From Thermoplasmatota archaeon (GTDB lineage: Archaea > Thermoplasmatota > E2 > DHVEG-1): DNA of 35,854 nt. Shown here piece after piece: positions 1-7,665 of this stretch. Position numbers and translations under genes: made by a program. The stretch lies in contig JAUWOO010000003.1 of NCBI GenBank assembly GCA_030612095.1, forward strand, positions 1 to 35,854, read 5' to 3'. Each line of letters starts with the position of its first letter. The first letter of the stretch is position 1. The notes beneath the pieces were generated by a model. The model ran no database searches. It saw nothing but the letters and a program-made list of their open reading frames with translations, and had not been told where the DNA came from.

Positions 1-737
1 GCATTTTTTTCTCCAAACGAAGTTGCATATGTTTTCACCCCAAGTTTACGATCTCCTTCCATATCATGTATTCCTTCTGGAAGATCATGGGCATTATCTG
101 CAAAATAGGTAAAAAGAACAAGAAGAATCATATTTTGAATCCCCCTATCACCTGTTGAAATCGCTCCAAATAAAGGCAACTCAAAGATAAGATCCGTAGA
201 TTGCGGCAGTACTGTCCATACCGCGAGAAAACCAAATATTGCTACAGTAAGCCATTGCATTGGCGTAAATATTTCTGAATATGCAGGTATCTTGATGATT
301 TTTTTTAAATATTTATTATGAAATGCTACAAATGAAGCTGTAGATCCTACAAGTATAAAACACCAGACACTAACAATGATTGCAAAAATGAAAGTCATTG
401 CTGAGAATACCAGCGCCATCGCAAAGAATTTTTTTTTACTTATTATACCGGCTGGTACCGGGCGATCTGGGTGAACAATAGCATCAATATCTGCATCTGT
501 TATGTCATTCCATATAAGTGCTGCAAAGAAACCGGAATACATAGTTAGAATTGTCAGAATTATTATTCTCACTATCTCCAAATCATACGTTTGAATTCCA
601 TATGCTAACATCGGAACGCTGGCATACATTAGAATATAACTCATCAATTCATAAAATGGAAGAGGGCGCCAGTCAGCAAGAAAATTAATCGATTTTTTCA
701 GTACATCGCATTTTCTGTTTCTGGTCTTTTCTACCAT
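1..737 (-). CDS. UbiA-family prenyltransferase (3' end truncated by window edge)
   Basis: An integral-membrane prenyltransferase of the UbiA superfamily, read from the reverse strand and absent from the ORF track because it runs off the left edge. The N-terminal about 245 residues are visible. The first Asp-rich motif, NDITDADID (residues about 77-85), and a second one, HDMEGDRKLG, near the edge are the Mg-diphosphate binding signatures of the family. Several hydrophobic membrane segments lie between them. The start ATG at 737 is fixed by in-frame stops just upstream. Family members transfer isoprenoid chains in membrane lipid, quinone or haem synthesis; archaea usually carry several paralogues, so the substrate cannot be assigned here. 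It is divergent from the response regulator at 847. Confidence 0.85.
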   Translation of the reverse strand, partial: MVEKTRNRKCDVLKKSINFLADWRPLPFYELMSYILMYASVPMLAYGIQTYDLEIVRIIILTILTMYSGFFAALIWNDITDADIDAIVHPDRPVPAGIISKKKFFAMALVFSAMTFIFAIIVSVWCFILVGSTASFVAFHNKYLKKIIKIPAYSEIFTPMQWLTVAIFGFLAVWTVLPQSTDLIFELPLFGAISTGDRGIQNMILLVLFTYFADNAHDLPEGIHDMEGDRKLGVKTYATSFGEKN

Positions 738-846
738 TAATCATCATCTAAAAGTGGTTTTGATAAATGCATTAATTTAAAAACATGTTATTGATATGTG
801 ATTATTAACATTACCGATATTCTATCGAAAAGTGGTGAGATGGAAA

Positions 847-1209
847 ATGAAGAAAATAATGGTTGTAGATAACGAGCCGGATATTGTCGATCTTACTAGA
901 ACAGTTCTGGAGATAGGTGGCTATAATGTTGTACCGGCATACAGTGGAGAGGAATGTCTGAAGAAACTTGACGAAGAAAAAGTAGATCTGATTCTTTTAG
1001 ATATAATGATGCCAGGGATGAGCGGCTGGGACGTATTTAACAGAATTAATAAAAAATCCCCGGAGATCAAGATAGCCTTTATGAGTGTACTTGAAATATC
1101 AGATAAAAGAAAACAAGTGCTCCTGGACGAAGGCCTGGCTGATTATATAATGAAACCTTTTGATAAAGATACCTTGTTGGACAGAGTCGATCATATCCTG
1201 AAGAACTAA
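847..1209 (+). CDS. Single-domain response regulator (REC only)
   Basis: A stand-alone phosphoacceptor receiver domain of 120 residues with no output domain. Visible landmarks are the acidic pair near D8/E10 (VVDNEPD), the phosphoacceptor D52 in LLDIMMPGMSG, and the conserved Lys in the YIMKPFD segment. The ORF track opens at GTG 832, but GGTGAG at 834-839 sits 7 nt before ATG 847, so I prefer that start. No histidine kinase is encoded next to it, so the partner kinase must be elsewhere. Such CheY-like proteins act through protein-protein contact; the target is unknown. Confidence 0.85.
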   Translation: MKKIMVVDNEPDIVDLTRTVLEIGGYNVVPAYSGEECLKKLDEEKVDLILLDIMMPGMSGWDVFNRINKKSPEIKIAFMSVLEISDKRKQVLLDEGLADYIMKPFDKDTLLDRVDHILKN

Positions 1210-1307
1210 AGGTAAATTCGGTTTTTGGGTAAGAACTGTATAGCAAATCCTTTATAAATGGAACTAGAAAAATTAAAGTAGAACTAGGAAAATCTAGGAG
1301 ATGGCTT

Positions 1308-1433
1308 TTGATCTGTAAGAACTGTAATAGACGATTTGGTATCGATGGTGTCAATTACTGGAGTGTTAAGCTTGGTTTATGTTCAATTTGCAAGCACACA
1401 GAAATTGCTATAGATGCAGAGCATACTTACTAA
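1308..1433 (+). CDS. Small zinc-ribbon protein, 41 aa, TTG start
   Basis: This short reading frame is below the ORF-track cutoff and starts with TTG. It encodes a 41-residue protein with two CxxC knuckles, CKNC (residues 3-6) and CSIC (residues 25-28), spaced as in a minimal zinc ribbon. A Shine-Dalgarno-like CTAGGAG at 1294-1300 lies 7 nt before the TTG, and a TATA-like TTTATAAATG at 1251-1260 lies upstream at a plausible promoter distance. The function is not recognisable; zinc ribbons of this size often bind nucleic acid or a protein partner. It is convergent with the radical SAM gene. The paired knuckles plus correctly placed signals make a chance ORF unlikely, but no homologue could be checked. 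Confidence 0.55.
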   Translation: MICKNCNRRFGIDGVNYWSVKLGLCSICKHTEIAIDAEHTY

Positions 1434-1466
1434 AAAGTACATGTAATTTATTCCCCGACTTTGAAT

Positions 1467-2486
1467 CTATACCACATGAATTTTTAGTTTTTCTGCAAAA
1501 TCCTTTACCTGTGTGTATTCCTCCTTTAATATCGATCTTCTTAAATCCACATATTCATAAGCACGATACTCTGACCGATACTGATCCATCAAATTAACAG
1601 CAACCTCGGGAATTTCATTACTAATCCATTCTAAAATATGCTTGGAACAACACATTACATGACTTGGTAAAATAAGATGTCTTACAATTATTTCTCCCTG
1701 ATTATATGCTATTTTATGATTTCTTTTTATTATCTGGATATAGTTGTCAACCTTAGATAATTCTTTGGCGCAATCATCATTACCAAATTTAAAATCAGTA
1801 AGATATACATCGATTATTCCATTCAATAGATTCATAGTTTCTTTTGAACAATACATATTTGAATTCCATATTTGCGGTACATTTACATTCAATTCCTTTA
1901 GGACTTTAAGGATATATGGCAAGTTTGGTGTTGGATCCCCTCCAACCCAGTTGACATTTCGTGCCCCTTCACTTCTTCTTTTACTAATTATGTTTGCAAG
2001 TTTTTCCGGTTCTACATAAAAACCGCTAATTTTCTGACTTATGTCCCAATTTTGGCAAAAAACACATTGAAATGTACAGCCTGAGAAAAAAATTGTATGT
2101 GATGGTATAAGCACTGTTTCTTCCCCAAAATGCAAGAATTCAGATACGATTCTTGCCATCATCACATTGCATTCTCCTGAAGTTTTTTCACGATCAACCA
2201 AACATCTTCTCTCACAGAAACTACAACAGTGAAAAATTCGGTTGGCAATTTCAATTTTAAGATCAATCAGAGAGTGTTCTGGTTCTACACCAGATACATT
2301 CATCTTTTTAAGAGCAGAATCATGTTTTCTCCATAAAGAATCGATTGAATCAGAACTATCAAAAGAAACAGGAATATACTTACACTGAAGGTACCGTGCA
2401 TTTAGATTTCCTTCTAAAATATTAAAGTAGTCCGAGAGGATAAATCTAAGTTCATTCATTTTCAATTTGATATTGAGACAATACAT
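1467..2486 (-). CDS. Radical SAM protein, PflX/COG1313 type
   Basis: A 339-residue radical SAM protein resembling the PflX group (COG1313), which is related to pyruvate-formate-lyase activases but of uncertain role. The cluster motif CTFQCVFC (C137, C141, C144) binds the SAM 4Fe-4S cluster, followed by the GGDPTP motif that corresponds to the GGE SAM-contact loop. An N-terminal Cys group (C88, C91, C95, C106) is typical of COG1313 and could bind a second metal site. No pyruvate formate-lyase or other glycyl radical enzyme is nearby, so the activase function is not supported by context. Start 2486 gives the longest frame; an internal ATG nine codons later (MNELRF) is a reasonable alternative. 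Confidence 0.82.
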   Translation of the reverse strand: MYCLNIKLKMNELRFILSDYFNILEGNLNARYLQCKYIPVSFDSSDSIDSLWRKHDSALKKMNVSGVEPEHSLIDLKIEIANRIFHCCSFCERRCLVDREKTSGECNVMMARIVSEFLHFGEETVLIPSHTIFFSGCTFQCVFCQNWDISQKISGFYVEPEKLANIISKRRSEGARNVNWVGGDPTPNLPYILKVLKELNVNVPQIWNSNMYCSKETMNLLNGIIDVYLTDFKFGNDDCAKELSKVDNYIQIIKRNHKIAYNQGEIIVRHLILPSHVMCCSKHILEWISNEIPEVAVNLMDQYRSEYRAYEYVDLRRSILKEEYTQVKDFAEKLKIHVV

Positions 2487-2541
2487 TTAAAAACTATAGG
2501 TATCGTTATAATCACCATATCTAAATAATGGTAAGAATAAT

Positions 2542-3765
2542 ATGATCTGCATAAAAAGATTAGCTGTTGGCGTGCTACTTCTTCTAGTGGTATCGAGTGT
2601 AAGTCAGGCGTATGCACAGCATTCGGTTGGAGGTGAGATTAACCACAATACATGCCAAGAGAATTATACAAGTGCAGTAGAAGATATCGATAGAATTGTT
2701 TTATTTATGTTGAAGTTAGGTCATATGCCATCACTAGCTGTAAACATTGTGAAAAAAAACGAAGTCGTTTTAACAAAGATGTATGGAGAGGCTATAGAAG
2801 GATCAGGAATTCCACCAACAAAAGACACTGTATATCTTGCAGGATCAATATCAAAGTCAATTACAGGAACGGCAGTTATGCAACTATGGGAACAGGGAAT
2901 GTTTGATTTGGATGATGATGTGAACGGATACTTACCGTTTTCATTGAGAAACCCGCATTTTCCCGATACGCCGATTACATTTAGAATGTTACTTGCTCAT
3001 GCATCTGGTCTTGCAAATGTACAATGGCGTCTGTTTTTGTACTTTTCATTGTTGAATCGCTCCGTGGAACGACTAGGAGATTATCTGACACCGGGCAATC
3101 CTTTGTATCGGCCGAGTAATTGGTGTGATTTCTCACCAGGTAGCGGCAGTTATTATTCATCAGTTGGATATGAACTACTTAGTATACTCATTGAGAGACT
3201 GTCTGGAATGTCATTCGTTGATTATTGTCGTAAATATATATTCGAGCCATTGAAGATGAACAACTCCAGTTTTGTTCTAAAGGATATTGAGGATGCGAAA
3301 TCTGCAGGATTCTATGCATGGTTGCTAGGGACATATGTTAGACTTCCCCACTATGAAAATCATAACGCAGCAGCTGGTGGTTTGCAAACAACGGCAGAAG
3401 ATCTTTCGCATTTTTTAATCATGCATATGAATGATGGCAAGTATGATGGAGTGCGTGTTTTGAAGGAAGACACTGTTAGATTGATGCATTCGATTCAGTA
3501 TGACAATATTCCAATTAAAGATCTTAAAAGAGATGGTAGAGGGTATGGTTTAGGCTGGATTGTATGGCCAGAAGATGAATCTGATCTTTCTACAGCAATG
3601 CAGGGTCACTTCGGGAATGTACCTGGAGGAATTACCTCAATGACATATCGGAATGATACAGGCGTGGTGTTGTTAAGTAATCAATGGTTACTTGCGAGAC
3701 CTTTGCAGCTTAGGGCTATGAGATACTTACGAAACTTGTTTTTTGATTTTGGTGACTCTCTATAA
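2542..3765 (+). CDS. Exported serine hydrolase, class C beta-lactamase family
   Basis: A 407-residue secreted or membrane-tethered protein. Residues about 4-25 form a hydrophobic signal sequence ending near AYAQ. The serine beta-lactamase/DD-peptidase fold (COG1680) is shown by the catalytic SxxK tetrad SISK (S102-K105), the Tyr motif at about 205 (YSS, where most relatives have YSN), and a C-terminal GHFG loop matching the HxG/KTG site. Archaeal members are thought to be peptidases or esterases rather than antibiotic-resistance enzymes, because archaea lack murein; the substrate is unknown. It is divergent from the radical SAM gene with a 55-nt gap. There is no clear Shine-Dalgarno site, so the message may be leaderless. 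Confidence 0.82.
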   Translation: MICIKRLAVGVLLLLVVSSVSQAYAQHSVGGEINHNTCQENYTSAVEDIDRIVLFMLKLGHMPSLAVNIVKKNEVVLTKMYGEAIEGSGIPPTKDTVYLAGSISKSITGTAVMQLWEQGMFDLDDDVNGYLPFSLRNPHFPDTPITFRMLLAHASGLANVQWRLFLYFSLLNRSVERLGDYLTPGNPLYRPSNWCDFSPGSGSYYSSVGYELLSILIERLSGMSFVDYCRKYIFEPLKMNNSSFVLKDIEDAKSAGFYAWLLGTYVRLPHYENHNAAAGGLQTTAEDLSHFLIMHMNDGKYDGVRVLKEDTVRLMHSIQYDNIPIKDLKRDGRGYGLGWIVWPEDESDLSTAMQGHFGNVPGGITSMTYRNDTGVVLLSNQWLLARPLQLRAMRYLRNLFFDFGDSL

Positions 3766-3990
3766 TTTTACTTCAGCTAGATTTGCTCTCGCTTCAAGAT
3801 GGCATTTTCTAGATTTGTATCCCTTAAAATTCTCCGTTCAAAATGGATATCTGGCAAACCAGCCGCTCTAAAACGTTAACTCGTTGTACCCATAACATCC
3901 AGATGTATATCATATGAAAGTGTTTTTTTAATTTATAGAAATCTTTTCTATATGTAACAGAGTTCAATCTAATCTTAGCGTTGGATTATG

Positions 3991-4008
3991 CACTTTGAAA
4001 AACAAAAA
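3991..4008. repeat. 18-base direct repeat, copy 1 (CACTTTGAAAAACAAAAA)
   Basis: An exact copy of this 18-mer occurs again at 5992-6009. On the minus strand it reads as a T-tract (TTTTTGTTTTTC), so it could be a transcription termination signal. At copy 1 the nearest upstream minus-strand gene is tRNA-Thr, about 350 nt away. Confidence 0.7.
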
Positions 4009-4050
4009 TAATCTAAGGATTTTAGTCTTTATTGTTGGAGTCACCGAAGG

Positions 4051-4137
4051 GCTCTATAATAAAAGTATAGGTTAGTAACTAATTCATCATCACGGCCTCT
4101 CGAGCCGTATACTCGTGTTCAAATCCCGACGGGAGCA
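4051..4137 (+). pseudogene. tRNA-Glu(CTC)-like sequence, apparently degenerate
   Basis: The 3' two thirds match tRNA-Glu closely. There is a perfect 5-bp anticodon stem ACGGC/GCCGT around a 7-base loop CTCTCGA (anticodon CTC), a T loop TTCAAAT, an acceptor strand CGGGAGC and discriminator A. The T stem TCGTG/CCCGA has one T-C mismatch. The 5' part is wrong: the expected GCTCCCG is replaced by GCTCTAT, leaving only about five acceptor pairs, and the D-arm region carries roughly ten extra bases even though a tRNA-like GTATAGGTTAGTAACT core is present. This reads as a decayed gene, a fragment left by recombination or integration, or a tRNA with an unusual D-arm or intron. Boundaries at the 5' side are uncertain. 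Confidence 0.55.
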
Positions 4138-4355
4138 CTAAATCATTTTCAATACTTTAAATATTATTAATTTCTGCAAATATTAAAAGAGCATTTAACC
4201 CATTGCACAATGATTTTACAATATGAAATAATTTTGTCACTTGCTGATTATGATGTTAATAGGCGCATACCAAAATTGATGTTTTAGAGGTTCAAAGCCG
4301 CACATTAAAAAATGCACCATATGTTACATTTAACAGGAGGAAAATCCTTATGCAA

Positions 4356-4427
4356 GCCGCCGAAGGGAGTTGAACCCCTGACCTGCTGATTACGAATCAG
4401 CCGCTCCACCAGCTAAGCTACGGCGGC
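4356..4427 (-). tRNA. tRNA-Thr (anticodon CGT)
   Basis: A full cloverleaf on the minus strand: acceptor GCCGCCG/CGGCGGC (7 bp), a four-pair D stem with one G-U pair, anticodon stem GCTGA/TCAGC with loop TTCGTAA giving anticodon CGT (reads ACG, threonine), and T loop TTCAACT. The discriminator base is T, as usual for archaeal tRNA-Thr, and CCA is not encoded. Confidence 0.93.
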
Positions 4428-4490
4428 ATTTTAAGGGTTGAATATGGTTCACCAATAAAAAATTGCCTGTTGTTTTACTTCCGCAATCTC

Positions 4491-4500
4491 TTTTTATGTG
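4491..4500 (+). promoter_or_regulatory. TATA-like box of rnhB
   Basis: TTTTTATGTG lies about 22-29 nt before the rnhB ATG, a spacing that predicts a leaderless or nearly leaderless message. This fits the absence of a Shine-Dalgarno site there. Confidence 0.4.
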
Positions 4501-4519
4501 TATCCAATACAATGTTTGA

Positions 4520-5176
4520 ATGATTTGTGGTGTGGATGAAGCCGGCCGAGGTCCAGTTGTTGGTCCGTTAGTAATCGCTGGAGTTACCTTTGAAAATGAT
4601 TTGGAATTAATAGAAAATAATGTGCGCGATTCAAAAAAAATTACACCTAAAAGAAGAGAAATACTATCTAAAAGAATAAAAGAATCGGCAGTAAACTATG
4701 AGATAATTCTCATTTCTGCATCAGATATTGACCATATGCGGAAAGTTATGACGCTAAATGAAATAGAAGTGAACGCTTTTAGCAAGATCATAGAAAAACT
4801 AAAACCAGATATTTGCTACGTCGATGCTGCTGATGTAAATAATGAACGATTTGGTAAGAACATTCTATCTAGACTCTCATTCAAACCAGAGATCATATCT
4901 AAGCACAAGGCAGATGATATCTATCCCATAGTTGGAGCCGCTTCTATTTTGGCGAAAACTAGGAGAGATGAAGAAGTTCAGATGATATCGCAGGAATTGA
5001 AAAAGAAACTGGATATGTCCCTTGGTAGCGGCTATCCTGCAGATCCTGTTACGCAGAAATTTCTCAGAAAATGGGTAAAAACGTTTGGAAAGCTGCCACC
5101 CCATACCAGACATTCTTGGAAAACAGCACAAAATTTATTGAAGGAAAGCAAAATCAAAAAGTTAGACGAATTTTAA
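4520..5176 (+). CDS. rnhB: Ribonuclease HII
   Basis: RNase HII cleaves the RNA strand of RNA-DNA hybrids and single ribonucleotides embedded in DNA. The protein begins with the family signature GVDEAGRGPVVGP (catalytic D6, E7), followed by the RDSKKI loop, a catalytic Asp in CYVDAADV, and the KHKADDIYPIVGAASILAK segment. Its 218 residues match the archaeal enzyme length. The start follows a TATA-like box at leaderless distance. It stands alone between tRNA-Thr (minus) and an orphan response regulator (minus), so it is probably monocistronic. Confidence 0.96.
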   Translation: MICGVDEAGRGPVVGPLVIAGVTFENDLELIENNVRDSKKITPKRREILSKRIKESAVNYEIILISASDIDHMRKVMTLNEIEVNAFSKIIEKLKPDICYVDAADVNNERFGKNILSRLSFKPEIISKHKADDIYPIVGAASILAKTRRDEEVQMISQELKKKLDMSLGSGYPADPVTQKFLRKWVKTFGKLPPHTRHSWKTAQNLLKESKIKKLDEF

Positions 5177-5191
5177 TTTATGTGGCAGATA

Positions 5192-5216
5192 TGCCAGCAT
5201 CCCCTACGGGCTGGCA
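5192..5216 (+). terminator. Hairpin downstream of rnhB
   Basis: TGCCAGC and GCTGGCA form a 7-bp perfect stem with an 11-base loop 16 nt after the rnhB stop. It is GC-rich in AT-rich surroundings. No long T-tract follows, so it could be a transcript-end or stability element rather than a true terminator. The remaining sequence to 5455 shows nothing else I can name. Confidence 0.35.
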
Positions 5217-5455
5217 AGTCCTCCTCATTTATCGTCTTATTAATTCTATAGATGTTGATTTTGATATATATACGTAAAATAAGGGTCAATGAAACTATTC
5301 AATTCGGTTGTTTGGTTTTCAGAAGCTCATAAGATTGTGGTTATTAACATTACATATATTTTAATATATCTTTTTATATGCTTTTACAACTTACTATGCA
5401 GGGATAAAATATACAAAGAAATATGTAAAAATATATACAAATATATCTGTTAGGT

Positions 5456-5845
5456 TTAATCGACCCTTTTAGATAAGCACATAAGACAATTATTTACACT
5501 TGATATTAATTTCTCCGGATCGAGAGGTTTAGACAAGTAATCACGTATATATGACCCAAATCCAATCATCTTTTTATGATTTCTTGTTCCTTTTCCAGTA
5601 ATGATTTCAATTTCTATATTTCTTGTTAATCCCCTGTTAACAATCTTTTTTATCGTATCCCATCCATCCATTTTTGGCATCATGATATCCATAAGTACTA
5701 CTCCTCTGAAGCCTTTTTCCAATTCATTAACACATTTGGCTCCACCATCTACTGTGATTACTTCATAACCTTGACGTTCGAATAGAGTTCTCAAAGAGAA
5801 TAATATATCTTGTTCGTCATCAACAATCATTACCTTTTTATCCAT
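5456..5845 (-). CDS. Single-domain response regulator (REC only)
   Basis: A second orphan receiver domain, 129 residues. The acidic pocket is VDDEQD (D9, D10), the phosphoacceptor is D53 in LMDIMMPKMDGW, and the conserved Lys is in YLSKPLD. The ORF track starts at GTG 5854, but GGAGGTG lies 8 nt before the ATG at 5845, which I take as the true start. No output domain and no neighbouring kinase are visible. It differs clearly from the REC protein at 847 and is not a recent duplicate. Confidence 0.86.
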   Translation of the reverse strand: MDKKVMIVDDEQDILFSLRTLFERQGYEVITVDGGAKCVNELEKGFRGVVLMDIMMPKMDGWDTIKKIVNRGLTRNIEIEIITGKGTRNHKKMIGFGSYIRDYLSKPLDPEKLISSVNNCLMCLSKRVD

Positions 5846-5991
5846 TTGTTTCACACCTCCAATCTCATAGGAGCATATCGCACCATGTCACTGTTTATCA
5901 CTAATGATATATAAAGCTAACCTGCTAAAACGCCAATATGTAAAACTGAATGTTTTAACGTAAATCTATTTTCGATTTAAAAGAAGAGTTT

Positions 5992-6009
5992 CACTTTGAA
6001 AAACAAAAA
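5992..6009. repeat. 18-base direct repeat, copy 2
   Basis: Identical to 3991-4008. Here, read on the minus strand, it supplies the T-tract just after a hairpin downstream of serC, consistent with a terminator role. Confidence 0.7.
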
Positions 6010-6066
6010 AATTGGAAGAGGCAGTAAGACTCACTCTCTTTTACAAGGGTCAAGTATATCTTACTG
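5997..6066 (-). terminator. Probable serC terminator: stem-loop plus T-tract
   Basis: Downstream of serC on the minus strand, CAGTAAGA and TCTTACTG can pair as an 8-bp stem around a loop of about 29 bases. A run TTTTTTTGTTTTTC follows. Archaeal termination depends mainly on the T-tract; the stem may be incidental. Confidence 0.45.
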
Positions 6067-6093
6067 AACTCTAGTTTCAATCCATTGGTTTTC

Positions 6094-7179
6094 TCACTGG
6101 TTATTCTCTTGGAATTCCTTCATGAATTCGACAAGTGTCTGTACACCCTCTACAGGCATGGCGTTGTAGATAGAAGCCCTCATACCACCTATGGATCTGT
6201 GACCTTTGAGACCTACAAGATCCCTTGCCAATCCTTCTGCAACGCACTTTGTTTCCAGTTCAGGGGTTGGCAGATTGAATGTCACATTCATCAGTGATCT
6301 AGAATCTTTCTTAGCATGCCCTTTGTAAAAACCATTAGAATTATCTATTACATCATAGAGTATTTTGGCCTTTTTTCTGTTTATTTTCTCCATAGCGGAA
6401 ACGCCGCCAAGCTCTTTCAGGTGTTCAAGAGATAGCTTACACATATAAATTGCCCAACATGGACCTGTATTGAATAGAGAATCCTTTTCTGCATGAGTCT
6501 TCCATTTCTGCATGGTTGGCGTGTTCTCAGGCACCCTTTCCAGAAGATCATCACGTACTATTACTAAAGTAACTCCTGCAGGCCCCATGTTCTTTTGGGC
6601 ACCGGCATAAATGACACCAAACTTCTTTGAATCAATGACACTGTCCATTATATGAGAAGACATATCACAGACCAGGGGAATATCACTTGACACTTTTGGC
6701 CATTCATGATATTCAGTTCCGTATATGGTGTTATTCCCCGTGATATGGGCAAATGCCGTATTGCCACTAAACTCTATATCCTTTGGAATATAGGAAAATG
6801 TTTCATCCTCGGAACTGGCAACCACTTTCACGTCACCATAGAACTTTCCTTCCTTGATGGCTTTCTTTGACCAAACGCCAGTGTTCACATACTCCATTGG
6901 TTTTTTCCCCACCCGGAGATTCAATGGAACCATATAAAATTGAGATGATGCACCACCCTGTAGCCACATGATTTTGTAGTCATCTGGAATTCCCATGAGT
7001 TCCCTAACTAAACTTGAGGCTCCCGTGTGCATTTTCGCATATTCCTTGGACCTATGAGAAAGCTCCATAAGAGACATTCCTGTGCCATCAAAATTCAAAA
7101 GATCTTTCTGTGCTTTCTCCAGAACTGGAAGTGGCAATGTTGCTGGACCTGCATAAAAATTGTAAACGCGTTTTACCAT
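6094..7179 (-). CDS. serC: Phosphoserine aminotransferase
   Basis: A class V PLP aminotransferase that converts 3-phosphohydroxypyruvate and glutamate to phosphoserine and 2-oxoglutarate in serine synthesis. Signatures are the N-terminal YNFYAGPATLP, the substrate loop SHRSKEY, and the PLP lysine K196 in YAGAQKNMGPAG; the last motif is diagnostic of SerC. I place the start at ATG 7179 (VKRVYNFYAG) because AAAGGTGAT sits 5 nt upstream; the ORF-track start adds 12 unlikely residues. The length of 361 matches the family. Its 2-oxoglutarate product connects with the isocitrate dehydrogenase at the far end of the window. No serA or serB is nearby. Confidence 0.95.
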   Translation of the reverse strand: MVKRVYNFYAGPATLPLPVLEKAQKDLLNFDGTGMSLMELSHRSKEYAKMHTGASSLVRELMGIPDDYKIMWLQGGASSQFYMVPLNLRVGKKPMEYVNTGVWSKKAIKEGKFYGDVKVVASSEDETFSYIPKDIEFSGNTAFAHITGNNTIYGTEYHEWPKVSSDIPLVCDMSSHIMDSVIDSKKFGVIYAGAQKNMGPAGVTLVIVRDDLLERVPENTPTMQKWKTHAEKDSLFNTGPCWAIYMCKLSLEHLKELGGVSAMEKINRKKAKILYDVIDNSNGFYKGHAKKDSRSLMNVTFNLPTPELETKCVAEGLARDLVGLKGHRSIGGMRASIYNAMPVEGVQTLVEFMKEFQENNQ

Positions 7180-7314
7180 AATAATCACCTTTCTGTTGAA
7201 GCAGTGAATATACAAAAGGGATTTAAAGGATTCGGAGGGGAACTTTTTGGTAACAGTTGTACAACAAGCCCTTTATAACTAAAACAACAAAAAAGATGTC
7301 GTGAGGAAAAAGGC

Positions 7315-7665
7315 ATGAAGAGATTATTTGTAAAGGCATTAAAAAACAAATTTAATATGGCAAAGGAAGACGCGATCGAGCTTGCCAAAACTGTTGAAGG
7401 TATTTTTAATGGTGAAAAAGAAATCGAGGATATGACAATCGACAAGTATGCAAGATCACTGTTTTACGAATTGCAAAGAGAACGACTACTCAAACTCCGA
7501 AGAGACGAGTATAAAGAAGAGGGAAAATATATCCGTAAATATTATTGGTCTTTCAATAACGACACAATAAAAGAAGCGGCATATGAAAAATATAAAGAAG
7601 AAAAATACCAAATATATCAAAAAATACCGAAAAACGCATGGGTAACTCGCACTTACTGTAACTAA
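7315..7665 (+). CDS. Small conserved-looking protein of unknown function
   Basis: A 116-residue, very charged, probably all-helical protein (many Lys, Glu, Arg and Tyr) without signal or membrane segment. GTGAGG lies 9 nt before the ATG, supporting translation. The N-terminal half loosely recalls small archaeal DUF families (DUF6015 came to mind), but I cannot confirm this. It is divergent from serC and overlaps the convergent membrane-protein gene by 4 nt at the 3' ends. Confidence 0.6.
   Translation: MKRLFVKALKNKFNMAKEDAIELAKTVEGIFNGEKEIEDMTIDKYARSLFYELQRERLLKLRRDEYKEEGKYIRKYYWSFNNDTIKEAAYEKYKEEKYQIYQKIPKNAWVTRTYCN

Larger units (their letters stand above)
3766..4355. other. Long noncoding stretch holding a tRNA-Glu-like sequence
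   Basis: About 590 bases without a supportable protein gene. It holds an 18-base repeat whose complement is T-rich (3991-4008), a tRNA-Glu-like sequence (about 4051-4137), and AT-rich DNA up to tRNA-Thr. I see no decayed ORF that I can name. Confidence 0.6.

Noticed and set aside
2542-3765. Antibiotic-resistance beta-lactamase
   Set aside because: Class C fold motifs are present, but the YSS variant and archaeal setting favour a peptidase or esterase of the COG1680 group.
4240-4320. Possible C/D-box sRNA (ATGATGT and TGATGT elements)
   Set aside because: No D-box CTGA follows in the right place and no terminal stem is visible.
5071-5277. 68-aa ORF overlapping the rnhB 3' end
   Set aside because: Starts inside rnhB in another frame, runs through the hairpin and resembles no protein.
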